The position numbers were made by a program, and so were the translations under genes. From Molossus alvarezi (taxonomy: Eukaryota; Chordata; Mammalia; Chiroptera; Molossidae), in NCBI GenBank assembly GCA_037176705.1, contig JBAWUJ010000059.1, positions 62,001 to 126,000 of the forward strand: DNA of 64,000 bases. Direction: 5' to 3'. Of this stretch, positions 1 to 13,726 are shown piece after piece (the first letter of the stretch is position 1; each line of letters starts with the position of its first letter). The notes under the pieces were generated by a model, which saw only the letters and a list, made by a program, of their open reading frames with translations, did not search any database and was not told the DNA's origin.

Positions 1-1961
1 TTTGATTTCTGCAGCCCAGCATATATTGGATATCAAGATGACTCTTAGACACTTCCAGGCAAACAACACATATCCAAGGCTAAAACGTAGTATGTGGAAT
101 AGCTGCCTCATCAACTAGTACAGGTTGACTTTTCTTGTCACATAGGAAAGAAGGCACACACCTGCATTTACTTACAACACTGTTTCACACTCCAATGGAA
201 AGTATGCCCTGCACCCCGGGCATAATTAGTGTTTAAGTCATTGAAATGGATACCCAGGTCCACTGTACAAGTGCATTTTCTCTAGAAAACTCCTCTGGTT
301 CTAATTCACAGAGATGTTCAATGTGAAAAACCCATGGAATTGTCAGTGTCTTCCAATTCATGGATTTACTCCTTGCATGTAGACAACCAATGTTTGAACT
401 ACATCACTTTACATCTGTTCAGTTTCACTGCTTCAAGAATGCACATGTGTAACACCAGTAGTTATCAATCCTTCCATTGATTCAGTCTTGACCATTTGTT
501 GGTTCACTGTTCTGAGTAAGAATCATGCAAAACCAACTGCCACAGCAGAAACCAAACTTTTCCCAAGAATCGCCTGCAAAAATGGGCTGCAATACGATCC
601 AATCTTTGAAACCATGATCAACACAGAACACAAAAAGGGATAACTTTGGATTCTACACATAAGTGTGCTCTGTCCTAGTTGTTCTTTCCATGATCTGACT
701 GGATCTCTCCACAAAACGAGGAGAGTGTACATGAAAGTGTTCATGTTACTCAAGATCTGTGCATTAACTTAACCCAAATGGAAATATTCAATCATTCCAA
801 CAGTTGTTTGACTAGAACATGATTGTTCACACGTTCCCTGCAAAGGTACTTAACTTCCCAAGGGAAAACATGCCACTGAGTGAATGTGGCCCCATGCTCT
901 CACAGAATGTTGCCCAGAATTCAGTGTATCCAAGACTGCACCAGCAAGTCTAGTGTCTCTTTGTCTGGAACAAGAGAAAGAAACTTACACTCCTAAGTTT
1001 AAGTGTGATTCCACCTTTACAAATGGACATTTCTTAAACACTTAACCAAAACAACATATGCTTTGAGGAGCCTCACGCTCTAGGCTTCATGGAAGTGACT
1101 TTTGTGCAACTGAAGTGAAGAGTTCTAACACAGTTCATTTGGAATAGGTTTGCTTTGTATACACTCTCCTACAAACTAACTAAAGGGGAAAGTATGTCTA
1201 AGGACCTATCAACAGTTAGGTTGCCACTTTACCTTAAATCAATACTTTCCACAACTGTGCTAAGAACAGGAAATCTGAAAAACAGTACAAAAGTGGTGTT
1301 TCAAGGACGTGTGGACTGGCTATAGCCCTAGAACCTTTTACTCAATATTTGGATATTATTTGAAAAAGGTTGTCTATTGGAACACAGTTCTTAGAAGAGA
1401 GAGCCACTAAACAGTCAATTTGACACTGCAACCGTATTAAGGTTTGCATTCTGCTCTTGAACTGAATGTTATTATAATATTCTACACAGACAGAACACCA
1501 GTCATGAACACTTTTGACTATGCCAGTGTATTCCCATAGGTTCTTCGGGGAAAGAGTCTTGACACAAGTGAATCCATGACCATTGTTCAAAGACAGACAC
1601 TCCCTCTTTTCAATTGATCACTTTTTTGTTATAATGGCTTGAATAAGAGGATTGATTACTTGTCAGTTATCAAGAAATGGGCTGAATATTCTCAGGGAAT
1701 TATAAAGATAGGTTCAGGAGTTTTCATTCATGAACAAGGTACAATTCCAGCATTTCACAATAATGGACAGTGTTTACTTTGAATTCTCAGGAGAAAACAG
1801 GTATCTACTCCTTATGTTTTTTGAGAAAATCGGTCTAAACAGTGAAATGTATGCAGGATCCAAGAATGACACTGATTCATTCGGTAACAACTTGAAAGAA
1901 TGTATGTAGAACTGAATAGGGTATAGATTTCCATGGCCTGAATGTTGCCCTAACCAATGTG
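1..1961. repeat. Satellite unit 1, dimer type alpha
   Basis: 1,961 bp. It carries the variants ccatgct (near 892), actaact (near 1177), aacaggaaat (near 1265), ttgaaaaagg (near 1361) and attctacacag (near 1478), which recur in unit 3 but not in units 2 or 4. Confidence 0.9.
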
Positions 1962-3922
1962 TTTGATTTCTGCAGCCCAGCATATATTGGATATCAAGAT
2001 GACTCTTAGACACTTCCAGGCAAACAACACATATCCAAGGCTAAAACGTAGTATGTGGAATAGCTGCCTCATCAACTAGTACAGGTTGACTTTTCTTGTC
2101 ACATAGGAAAGAAGGCACACACCTGCATTTACTTACAACACTGTTTCACACTCCAATGGAAAGTATGCCCTGCACCCCGGGCATAATTAGTGTTTAAGTC
2201 ATTGAAATGGATACCCAGGTCCACTGTACAAGTGCATTTTCTCTAGAAAACTCCTCTGGTTCTAATTCACAGAGATGTTCAATGTGAAAAACCCATGGAA
2301 TTGTCAGTGTCTTCCAATTCATGGATTTACTCCTTGCATGTAGACAACCAATGTTTGAACTACATCACTTTACATCTGTTCAGTTTCACTGCTTCAAGAA
2401 TGCACATGTGTAACACCAGTAGTTATCAATCCTTCCATTGATTCAGTCTTGACCATTTGTTGGTTCACTGTTCTGAGTAAGAATCATGCGAAACCAACTG
2501 CCACAGCAGAAACCAAACTTTTCCCAAGAATCGCCTGCAAAAATGGGCTGCAATACGATCCAATCTTTGAAACCATGATCAACACAGAACACAAAAAGGG
2601 ATAACTTTGGATTCTACACATAAGTGTGCTCTGTCCTAGTTGTTCTTTCCATGATCTGACTGGATCTCTCCACAAAACGAGGAGAGTGTACATGAAAGTG
2701 TTCATGTTACTCAAGATCTGTGCATTAACTTAACCCAAATGGAAATATTCAATCATTCCAACAGTTGTTTGACTAGAACATGATTGTTCACACGTTCCCT
2801 GCAAAGGTACTTAACTTCCCAAGGGAAAACATGCCACTGAGTGAATGTGGCCCCAGGCTCTCACAGAATGTTGCCCAGAATTCAGTGTATCCAAGACTGC
2901 ACCAGCAAGTCTAGTGTCTCTTTGTCTGGAACAAGAGAAAGAAACTTACACTCCTAAGTTTAAGTGTGATTCCACCTTTACAAATGGACATTTCTTAAAC
3001 ACTTAACCAAAACAACATATGCTTTGAGGAGCCTCACGCTCTAGGCTTCATGGAAGTGACTTTTGTGCAACTGAAGTGAAGAGTTCTAACACAGTTCATT
3101 TGGAATAGGTTTGCTTTGTATACACTCTCCTACAAACAAACTAAAGGGGAAAGTATGTCTAAGGACCTATCAACAGTTAGGTTGCCACATTACCTTAAAT
3201 CAATACTTTCCACAACTGTGCTAAGAACACGAAATCTGAAAAACAGTACAAAAGTGGTGTTTCAAGGACGTGTGAACTGGCTATAGCCCTAGAACCTTTT
3301 ACTCAATATTTGGATATTATTTGAAGAAGGTTGTCTATTGGAACACAGTTCTTAGAAGAGAGAGCCACTAAACAGTCAATTTGACACTGCAACCGTATTA
3401 AGGTTTGCATTCTGCTCTTGAACTGAATGTTATTATAATATTCTGCACAGACAGAACACCAGTCATGAACACTTTTGACTATGCCAGTGTATTCCCATAG
3501 GTTCTTCGGGGAAAGAGTCTTGACACAGGTGAATCCATGACCATTGTTCAAAGACAGACACTCCCTCTTTTCAATTGATCACTTTTTTGTTATAATGGCT
3601 TGAATAAGAGGATTGATTACTTGTCAGTTATCAAGAAATGGGCTGAATATTCTCAGGGAATTATAAAGATAGGTTCAGGAGTTTTCATTCATGAACAAGG
3701 TACAATTCCAGCATTTCACAATAATGGACAGTGTTTACTTTGAATTCTCAGGAGAAAACAGGTATCTACTCCTTATGTTTTTTGAGAAAATCGGTCTAAA
3801 CAGTGAAATGTATGCAGGATCCAAGAATGACACTGATTCATTCGGTAACAACTTGAAAGAATGTATGTAGAACTGAATAGGGTATAGATTTCCATGGCCT
3901 GAATGTTGCCCTAACCAATGTG
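1962..3922. repeat. Satellite unit 2, dimer type beta
   Basis: 1,961 bp. It carries ccaggct, acaaact, ccacatt, aacacgaaat, gtgtgaactgg and gacacaggtg, shared with unit 4, and catgcgaaacc where units 1 and 3 have catgcaaaacc. Confidence 0.9.
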
Positions 3923-5882
3923 TTTGATTTCTGCAGCCCAGCATATATTGGATATCAAGATGACTCTTAGACACTTCCAGGCAAACAACACATATCCAAG
4001 GCTAAAACGTAGTATGTGGAATAGCTGCCTCATCAACTAGTACAGGTTGACTTTTCTTGTCACATAGGAAAGAAGGCAGACACCTGCATTTACTTACAAC
4101 ACAGTTTCACACTCCGATGGAAAGTATGCCCTGCACCCCGGGCATAATTAGTGTTTAAGTCATTGAAATGGATACCCAGGTCCACTGTACAAGTGCATTT
4201 TCTCTAGAAAACTCCTCTGGTTCTAATTCACAGAGATGTTCAATGTGAAAAACCCATGGAATTGTCAGTGTCTTCCAATTCATGGATTTACTCCTTGCAT
4301 GTAGACAACCAATGTTTGAACTACATCACTTTACATCTGTTCAGTTTCACTGCTTCAAGAATGCACATGTGTAACACCAGTAGTTATCAATCCTTCCATT
4401 GATTCAGTCTTGACCATTTGTTGGTTCCCTGTTCTGAGTAAGAATCATGCAAAACCAACTGCCACAGCAGAAACCAAACTTTTCCCAAGAATCGCCTGCA
4501 AAAATGGGCTGCAATACGATCCAATCTTTGAAACCATGATCAACACAGAACACAAAAAGGGATAACTTTGGATTCTACACATAAGTGTGCTCTGTCCTAG
4601 TTGTTCTTTCCATGATCTGACTGGATCTCTCCACAAAACGAGGAGAGTGTACATGAAAGTATTCATGTTACTCAAGATCTGTGCATTAACTTAACCCAAA
4701 TGGAAATATTCAATCATTCCAACAGTTGTTTGACTAGAACATGATTGTTCACACGTTCCCTGCAAAGGTACTTAACTTCCCAAGGGAAAACATGCCACTG
4801 AGTGAATGTGGCCCCATGCTCTCACAGAATGTTGCCCAGAATTCAGTGTATCCAAGACTGCACCAGCAAGTCTAGTGTCTCTTTGTCTGGAACAAGAGAA
4901 AGAAACTTACACTCCTAAGTTTAAGTGTGATTCCACCTTTACAAATGGACATTTCTTAAACACTTAACCAAAACAACATATGCTTTGAGGAGCCTCACGC
5001 TCTAGGCTTCATGGAAGTGACTTTTGTGCAACTGAAGTGAAGAGTTCTAACACAGTTCATTTGGAATAGGTTTGCTTTGTATACACTCTCCTACAAACTA
5101 ACTAAAGGGGAAAGTATGTCTAAGGACCTATCAACAGTTAGGTTGCCACTTTACCTTAAATCAATACTTTCCACAACTGTGCTAAGAACAGGAAATCTGA
5201 AAAACAGTACAAAAGTGGTGTTTCAAGGACGTGTGGACTGGCTATAGCCCTAGAACCTTTTACTCAATATTTGGATATTATTTGAAAAAGGTTGATATTG
5301 GAACACAGTTCTTAGAAGAGAGAGCCACTAAACAGTCAATTTGACACTGCAACCGTATTAAGGTTTGCATTCTGCTCTTGAACTGAATGTTATTATAATA
5401 TTCTACACAGACAGAACACCAGTCATGAACACTTTTGACTATGCCAGTGTATTCCCATAGGTTCTTCGGGGAAAGAGTCTTGAGACAAGTGAATCCATGA
5501 CCATTGTTCAAAGACAGACACTCCCTCTTTTCAATTGATCACTTTTTTGTTATAATGGCTTGAATAAGAGGATTGATTACTTGTCAGTTATCAAGAAATG
5601 GGCTGAATATTCTCAGGGAATTATAAAGATAGGTTCAGGAGTTTTCATTCATGAACAAGGTACAATTCCAGCATTTCACAATAATGGACAGTGTTTACTT
5701 TGAATTCTCAGGAGAAAACAGGTATCTACTCCTTATGTTTTTTGAGAAAATCGGTCTAAACAGTGAAATGTATGCAGGATCCAAGAATGACACTGATTCA
5801 TTCGGTAACAACTTGAAAGAATGTATGTAGAACTGAATAGGGTATAGATTTCCATGGCCTGAATGTTGCCCTAACCAATGTG
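3923..5882. repeat. Satellite unit 3, dimer type alpha
   Basis: 1,960 bp. It matches unit 1 at the alpha markers. Private changes include gttgatattgg near 5291 in place of gttgtctattgg (one base shorter) and gagacaagtg near 5481. Confidence 0.9.
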
Positions 5883-7843
5883 TTTGATTTCTGCAGCCCA
5901 GCATATATTGGATATCAAGATGACTCTTAGACACTTCCAGGCAAACAACACATATCCAAGGCTAAAACGTAGTATGTGGAATAGCTGCCTCATCAACTAG
6001 TACAGGTTGACTTTTCTTGTCACATAGGAAAGAAGGCACACACCTGCATTTACTTACAACACTGTTTCACACTCCAATGGAAAGTATGCCCTGCACCCCG
6101 GGCATAATTAGTGTTTAAGTCATTGAAATGGATACCCAGGTCCACTGTACAAGTGCATTTTCTCTAGAAAACTCCTCTGGTTCTAATTCACAGAGATGTT
6201 CAATGTGAAAAACCCATGGAATTGTCAGTGTCTTCCAATTCATGGATTTACTCCTTGCATGTAGACAACCAATGTTTGAACTACATCACTTTACATCTGT
6301 TCAGTTTCACTGCTTCAAGAATGCACATGTGTAACACCAGTAGTTATCAATCCTTCCATTGATTCAGTCTTGACCATTTGTTGGTTCACTGTTCTGAGTA
6401 AGAATCATGCGAAACCAACTGCCACAGCAGAAACCAAACTTTTCCCAAGAATCGCCTGCAAAAATGGGCTGCAATACGATCCAATCTTTGAAACCATGAT
6501 CAACACAGAACACAAAAAGGGATAACTTTGGATTCTACACATAAGTGTGCTCTGTCCTAGTTGTTCTTTCCATGATCTGACTGGATCTCTCCACAAAACG
6601 AGGAGAGTGTACATGAAAGTGTTCATGTTACTCAAGATCTGTGCATTAACTTAACCCAAATGGAAATATTCAATCATTCCAACAGTTGTTTGACTAGAAC
6701 ATGATTGTTCACACGTTCCCTGCAAAGGTACTTAACTTCCCAAGGGAAAACATGCCACTGAGTGAATGTGGCCCCAGGCTCTCACAGAATGTTGCCCAGA
6801 ATTCAGTGTATCCAAGACTGCACCAGCAAGTCTAGTGTCTCTTTGTCTGGAACAAGAGAAAGAAACTTACACTCCGAAGTTTAAGTGTGATTCCACCTTT
6901 ACAAATGGACATTTCTTAAACACTTAACCAAAACAACATATGCTTTGAGGAGCCTCACGCTCTAGGCTTCATGGAAGTGACTTTTGTGCAACTGAAGTGA
7001 AGAGTTCTAACACAGTTCATTTGGAATAGGTTTGCTTTGTATACACTCTCCTACAAACAAACTAAAGGGGAAAGTATGTCTAAGGACCTATCAACAGTTA
7101 GGTTGCCACATTACCTTAAATCAATACTTTCCACAACTGTGCTAAGAACACGAAATCTGAAAAACAGTACAAAAGTGGTGTTTCAAGGACGTGTGAACTG
7201 GCTATAGCCCTAGAACCTTTTACTCAATATTTGGATATTATTTGAAGAAGGTTGTCTATTGGAACACAGTTCTTAGAAGAGAGAGCCACTAAACAGTCAA
7301 TTTGACACTGCAACCGTATTAAGGTTTGCATTCTGCTCTTGAACAGAATGTTATTATAATATTCTGCACAGACAGAACACCAGTCATGAACACTTTTGAC
7401 TATGCCAGTGTATTCCCATAGGTTCTTCGGGGAAAGAGTCTTGACACAGGTGAATCCATGACCATTGTTCAAAGACAGACACTCCCTCTTTTCAATTGAT
7501 CACTTTTTTGTTATAATGGCTTGAATAAGAGGATTGATTACTTGTCAGTTATCAAGAAATGGGCTGAATATTCTCAGGGAATTATAAAGATAGGTTCAGG
7601 AGTTTTCATTCATGAACAAGGTACAATTCCAGCATTTCACAATAATGGACAGTGTTTACTTTGAATTCTCAGGAGAAAACAGGTATCTACTCCTTATGTT
7701 TTTTGAGAAAATCGGTCTAAACAGTGAAATGTATGCAGGATCCAAGAATGACACTGATTCATTCGGTAACAACTTTAAAGAATGTATGTAGAACTGAATA
7801 GGGTATAGATTTCCATGGCCTGAATGTTGCCCTAACCAATGTG
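5883..7843. repeat. Satellite unit 4, dimer type beta
   Basis: 1,961 bp. It matches unit 2 at the beta markers. Private or rarer changes include actccgaag near 6871, gaacagaatg near 7341, and actttaaag near 7772 (also seen in some other units). Confidence 0.9.
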
Positions 7844-9804
7844 TTTGATTTCTGCAGCCCAGCATATATTGGATATCAAGATGACTCTTAGACACTTCCA
7901 GGCAAACAACACATATCCAAGGCTAAAACGTAGTATGTGGAATAGCTGCCTCATCAACTAGTACAGGTTGACTTTTCTTGTCACATAGGAAAGAAGGCAC
8001 ACACCTGCATTTACTTACAACACTGTTTCACACTCCAATGGAAAGTATGCCCTGCACCCCGGGCATAATTAGTGTTTAAGTCATTGAAATGGATACCCAG
8101 GTCCACTGTACAAGTGCATTTTCTCTAGAAAACTCCTCTGGTTCTAATTCACAGAGATGTTCAATGTGAAAAACCCATGGAATTGTCAGTGTCTTCCAAT
8201 TCATGGATTTACTCCTTGCATGTAGACAACCAATGTTTGAACTACATCACTTTACATCTGTTCAGTTTCACTGCTTCAAGAATGCACATGTGTAACACCA
8301 GTAGTTATCAATCCTTCCATTGATTCAGTCTTGACCATTTGTTGGTTCACTGTTCTGAGTAAGAATCATGCAAAACCAACTGCCACAGCAGAAACCAAAC
8401 TTTTCCCAAGAATCGCCTGCAAAAATGGGCTGCAATACGATCCAATCTTTGAAACCATGATCAACACAGAACACAAAAAGGGATAACTTTGGATTCTACA
8501 CATAAGTGTGCTCTGTCCTAGTTGTTCTTTCCATGACCTGACTGGATCTCTCCACAAAACGAGGAGAGTGTACATGAAAGTGTTCATGTTACTCAAGATC
8601 TGTGCATTAACTTAACCCAAATGGAAATATTCCATCATTCCAACAGTTGTTTGACTAGAACATGATTGTTCACAGGTTCCCTGCAAAGGTACTTAACTTC
8701 CCAAGGGAAAACATGCCACTGAGTGAATGTGGCCCCAGGCTCTCACAGAATGTTGCCCAGAATTCAGTGTATCCAAGACTGCACCAGCAAGTCTAGTGAC
8801 TCTTTGTCTGGAACAAGAGAAAGAAACTTACACTCCTCAGTTTAAGTGTGATTCCACCTTTACAAATGGACATTTCTTAAACACTTAACCAAAACAACAT
8901 ATGCTTTGAGGAGCCTCACGCTCTAGGCTTCATGGAAGTGACTTTTGTGCAACTGAAGTGAAGAGTTCTAACACAGTTCATTTGGAATAGGTTTGCTTTG
9001 TATACACTCTCCTACAAACAAACTAAAGGGGAAAGTATGTCTAAGGACCTATCAACAGTTAGGTTGCCACTTTACCTTAAATCAATACTTTCCATAACTG
9101 TGCTAAGAACAGGAAATCTGAAAAACAGTACAAAAGTGGTGTTTCAAGGACGTGTGGACTGGCTATTGCCCTAGAACCTTTTACTCAATATTTGGATATT
9201 ATTTGAAGAAGGTTGTCTATTGGAACACAGTTCTTAGAAGAGAGAGCCACTAAACAGTCAATTTGACACTGCAACCGTATTAAGGTTTGCATTCTGCTCT
9301 TGAACTGAATGTTATTATAATATTCTGCACAGACAGAACACCAGTCATGAACACTTTTGACTATGCCAGTGTATTCCCATAGGTTCTTCGGGGAAAGAGT
9401 CTTGACACAAGTGAATCCATGACCATTGTTCAAAGACAGACACTCCCTCTTTTCAATTGATCGCTTTTTTGTTATAATGGCTTGAATAAGAGGATTGATT
9501 ACTTGTCAGTTATCAAGAAATGGGCTGAATATTCTCAGGGAATTATAAAGATAGGTTCAGGAGTTTTCATTCATGAACGAGGTACAAGTCCAGCATTTCA
9601 CAATAATGGACAGTGTTTACTTTGAATTCTCAGGAGAAAACAGGTATCTACTCCTTATGTTTTTTGAGAAAATCGGTCTAAACAGTGAAATGTATGCAGG
9701 ATCCAAGAATGACACTGATTCATTCGGTAACAACTTTAAAGAATGTATGTAGAACTGAATAGGGTATAGATTTCCATGGCCTGAATGTTGCCCTAACCAA
9801 TGTG
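7844..9804. repeat. Satellite unit 5, first of the unit 5-8 subtype
   Basis: 1,961 bp. From its middle onward it carries the subtype markers ccatgacctgac, attccatcattcc, ctagtgactc, ggctattgccc and gatcgctttt, shared with units 6-8 and mostly absent elsewhere (gatcgctttt also occurs in units 12, 13, 18, 19 and 26). Its first part still has the cacacac form seen in units 1, 2 and 4. Confidence 0.88.
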
Positions 9805-11765
9805 TTTGATTTCTGCAGCCCAGCATATATTGGATATCAAGATGACTCTTAGACACTTCCAGGCAAACAACACATATCCAAGGCTAAAACGTAGTATGTG
9901 GAATAGCTGCCTCATCAACTAGTACAGGTTGACTTTTCTTGTCACATAGGAAAGAAGGCAGACACCTGCATTTACTTACAACACTGTTTCACACTCCAAT
10001 GGAAAGTATGCCCTGCACCCCGGGCATAATTAGTGTTTAAGTCATTGAAATGGATACCCAGGTCCACTGTACAAGTGCATTTTCTCTAGAAAACTCCTCT
10101 GGTTCTAATTCACAGAGATGTTCAATGTGAAAAACCCATGGAATTGTCAGTGTCTTCCAATTCATGGATTTACTCCTTGCATGTAGACAACCAATGTTTG
10201 AACTACATCACTTTACATCTGTTCAGTTTCACTGCTTCAAGAATGCACATGTGTAACACCAGTAGTTATCAATCCTTCCATTGATTCAGTCTTGACCATT
10301 TGTTGGTTCACTGTTCTGAGTAAGAATCATGCGAAACCAACTGCCACAGCAGAAACCAAACTTTTCCCAAGAATCGCCTGCAAAAATGGGCTGCAATACG
10401 ATCCAATCTTTGAAACCATGATCAACACAGAACACAAAAAGGGATAACTTTGGATTCTACACATAAGTGTGCTCTGTCCTAGTTGTTCTTTCCATGACCT
10501 GACTGGATCTCTCCACAAAACGAGGAGAGTGTACATGAAAGTGTTCATGTTACTCAAGATCTGTGCATTAACTTAACCCAAATGGAAATATTCCATCATT
10601 CCAACAGTTGTTTGACTAGAACATGATTGTTCACAGGTTCCCTGCAAAGGTACTTAACTTCCCAAGGGAAAACATGCCACTGAGTGAATGTGGCCCCAGG
10701 CTCTCACAGAATGTTGCCCAGAATTCAGTGTATCCAAGACTGCACCAGCAAGTCTAGTGACTCTTTGTCTGGAACAAGAGAAAGAAATTTACACTCCGAA
10801 GTTTAAGTGTGATTCCACCTTTACAAATGGACATTTCTTAAACACTTAACCAAAACAACATATGCTTTGAGGAGCCTCACGCTCTAGGCTTCATGGAAGT
10901 GACTTTTGTGCAACTGAAGTGAAGAGTTCTAACACAGTTCATTTGGAATAGGTTTGCTTTGTATACACTCTCCTACAAACAAACTAAAGGGGAAAGTATG
11001 TCTAAGGACCTATCAACAGTTAGGTTGCCACTTTACCTTAAATCAATACTTTCCACAACTGTGCTAAGAACAGGAAATCTGAAAAACAGTACAAAAGTGG
11101 TGTTTCAAGGACGTGTGGACTGGCTATTGCCCTAGAACCTTTTACTCAATATTTGGATATTATTTGAAGAAGGTTGTCTATTGGAACACAGTTCTTAGAA
11201 GAGAGAGCCACTAAACAGTCAATTTGACACTGCAACCGTATTAAGGTTTGCATTCTGCTCTTGAACTGAATGTTATTATAATATTCTGCACAGACAGAAC
11301 ACCAGTCATGAACACTTTTGACTATGCCAGTGTATTCCCATAGGTTCTTCGGGGAAAGAGTCTTGACACAAGTGAATCCATGACCATTGTTCAAAGACAG
11401 ACACTCCCTCTTTTCAATTGATCGCTTTTTTGTTATAATGGCTTGAATAAGAGGATTGATTACTTGTCAGTTATCAAGAAATGGGCTGAATATTCTCAGG
11501 GAATTATAAAGATAGGTTCAGGAGTTTGCATTCATGAACGAGGTACAATTCCAGCATTTCACAATAATGGACAGTGTTTACTTTGAATTCTCAGGAGAAA
11601 ACAGGTATCTACTCCTTATGTTTTTTGAGAAAATCGGTCTAAACAGTGAAATGTATGCAGGATCCAAGAATGACACTGATTCATTCGGTAACAACTTGAA
11701 AGAATGTATGTAGAACTGAATAGGGTATAGATTTCCATGGCCTGAATGTTGCCCTAACCAATGTG
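9805..11765. repeat. Satellite unit 6
   Basis: 1,961 bp with all the unit 5-8 markers. It also has agaaattta and actccgaag near 10785-10800, shared with unit 7, and the gcattcatgaacgagg form near 11530. Confidence 0.88.
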
Positions 11766-13726
11766 TTTGATTTCTGCAGCCCAGCATATATTGGATATCA
11801 AGATGACTCTTAGACACTTCCAGGCAAACAACACATATCCAAGGCTAAAACGTAGTATGTGGAATAGCTGCCTCATCAACTAGTACAGGTTGACTTTTCT
11901 TGTCACATAGGAAAGAAGGCAGACACCTGCATTTACTTACAACACTGTTTCACACTCCAATGGAAAGTATGCCCTGCACCCCGGGCATAATTAGTGTTTA
12001 AGTCATTGAAATGGATACCCAGGTCCACTGTACAAGTGCATTTTCTCTAGAAAACTCCTCTGGTTCTAATTCACAGAGATGTTCAATGTGAAAAACCCAT
12101 GGAATTGTCAGTGTCTTCCAATTCATGGATTTACTCCTTGCATGTAGACAACCAATGTTTGAACTACATCACTTTACATCTGTTCAGTTTCACTGCTTCA
12201 AGAATGCACATGTGTAACACCAGTAGTTATCAATCCTTCCATTGATTCAGTCTTGACCATTTGTTGGTTCACTGTTCTGAGTAAGAATCATGCGAAACCA
12301 ACTGCCACAGCAGAAACCAAACTTTTCCCAAGAATCGCCTGCAAAAATGGGCTGCAATACGATCCAATCTTTGAAACCATGATCAACACAGAACACAAAA
12401 AGGGATAACTTTGGATTCTACACATAAGTGTGCTCTGTCCTAGTTGTTCTTTCCATGACCTGACTGGATCTCTCCACAAAACGAGGAGAGTGTACATGAA
12501 AGTGTTCATGTTACTCAAGATCTGTGCATTAACTTAACCCAAATGGAAATATTCCATCATTCCAACAGTTTTTTGACTAGAACATGATTGTTCACACGTT
12601 CCCTGCAAAGGTACTTAACTTCCCAAGGGAAAACATGCCACTGAGTGAATGTGGCCCCAGGCTCTCACAGAATGTTGCCCAGAATTCAGTGTATCCAAGA
12701 CTGCACCAGCAAGTCTAGTGACTCTTTGTCTGGAACAAGAGAAAGAAATTTACACTCCGAAGTTTAAGTGTGATTCCACCTTTACAAATGGACATTTCTT
12801 AAACACTTAACCAAAACAACATATGCTTTGAGGAGCCTCACGCTCTAGGCTTCATGGAAGTGACTTTTGTGCAACTGAAGTGAAGAGTTCTAACACAGTT
12901 CATTTGGAATAGGTTTGCTTTGTATACACTCTCCTACAAACAAACTAAAGGGGAAAGTATGTCTAAGGACCTATCAACAGTTAGGTTGCCACTTTACCTT
13001 AAATCAATACTTTCCACAACTGTGCTAAGAACAGGAAATCTGAAAAACAGTACAAAAGTGGTGTTTCAAGGACGTGTGGACTGGCTATTGCCCTAGAACC
13101 TTTTACTCAATATTTGGATATTATTTGAAGAAGGTTGTCTATTGGAACACAGTTCTTAGAAGAGAGAGCCACTAAACAGTCAATTTGACACTGCAACCGT
13201 ATTAAGGTTTGCATTCTGCTCTTGAACTGAATGTTATTATAATATTCTGCACAGACAGAACACCAGTCATGAACACTTTTGACTATGCCAGTGTATTCCC
13301 ATAGGTTCTTCGGGGAAAGAGTCTTGACACAAGTGAATCCATGACCATTGTTCAAAGACAGACACTCCCTCTTTTCAATTGATCGCTTTTTTGTTATAAT
13401 GGCTTGAATAAGAGGATTGATTACTTGTCAGTTATCAAGAAATGGGCTGAATATTCTCAGGGAATTATAAAGATAGGTTCAGGAGTTTGCATTCATGAAC
13501 GAGGTACAATTCCAGCATTTCACAATAATGGACAGTGTTTACTTTGAATTCTCAGGAGAAAACAGGTATCTACTCCTTATGTTTTTTGAGAAAATCGGTC
13601 TAAACAGTGAAATGTATGCAGGATCCAAGAATGACACTGATTCATTCGGTAACAACTTGAAAGAATGTATGTAGAACTGAATAGGGTATAGATTTCCATG
13701 GCCTGAATGTTGCCCTAACCAATGTG
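11766..13726. repeat. Satellite unit 7
   Basis: 1,961 bp, nearly identical to unit 6. A private cagttttttgac near 12567 replaces cagttgtttgac. Confidence 0.88.

Larger units (their letters stand above)
1..7843. repeat. Dimeric higher-order repeat, two copies (units 1-2, 3-4)
   Basis: At about ten sites unit 1 agrees with unit 3 and unit 2 with unit 4, while neighbours disagree. This is a two-monomer repeat with a period of 3,922 bp (3,921 measured between some points because unit 3 is one base short). Confidence 0.85.

Noticed and set aside
523..753. Recurring minus-strand frame of 76 codons in nearly every satellite unit
   Set aside because: It opens with TTG, repeats only because the monomer repeats, has no known domain and shows no codon-level constraint that I can see; changes at all codon positions occur among units.
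1544..1560. Possible CENP-B box in the monomer
   Set aside because: TTCG followed by the right A matches the first half (TTCGGGGAA), but the CGGG half is missing. No full 17-bp match was seen on either strand.
1342..1590. Recurring minus-strand frame of 82 codons
   Set aside because: It starts with TTG, has no ATG at its head, is broken in unit 3 by a one-base loss and is lost in units 21 and 28. No recognisable domain.
1774..2013. Recurring minus-strand frame of 79 codons, open in almost all units
   Set aside because: It starts with GTG and its first ATG is 12 codons in. It lies in the most conserved part of the monomer, which explains its persistence without coding. No domain recognised.
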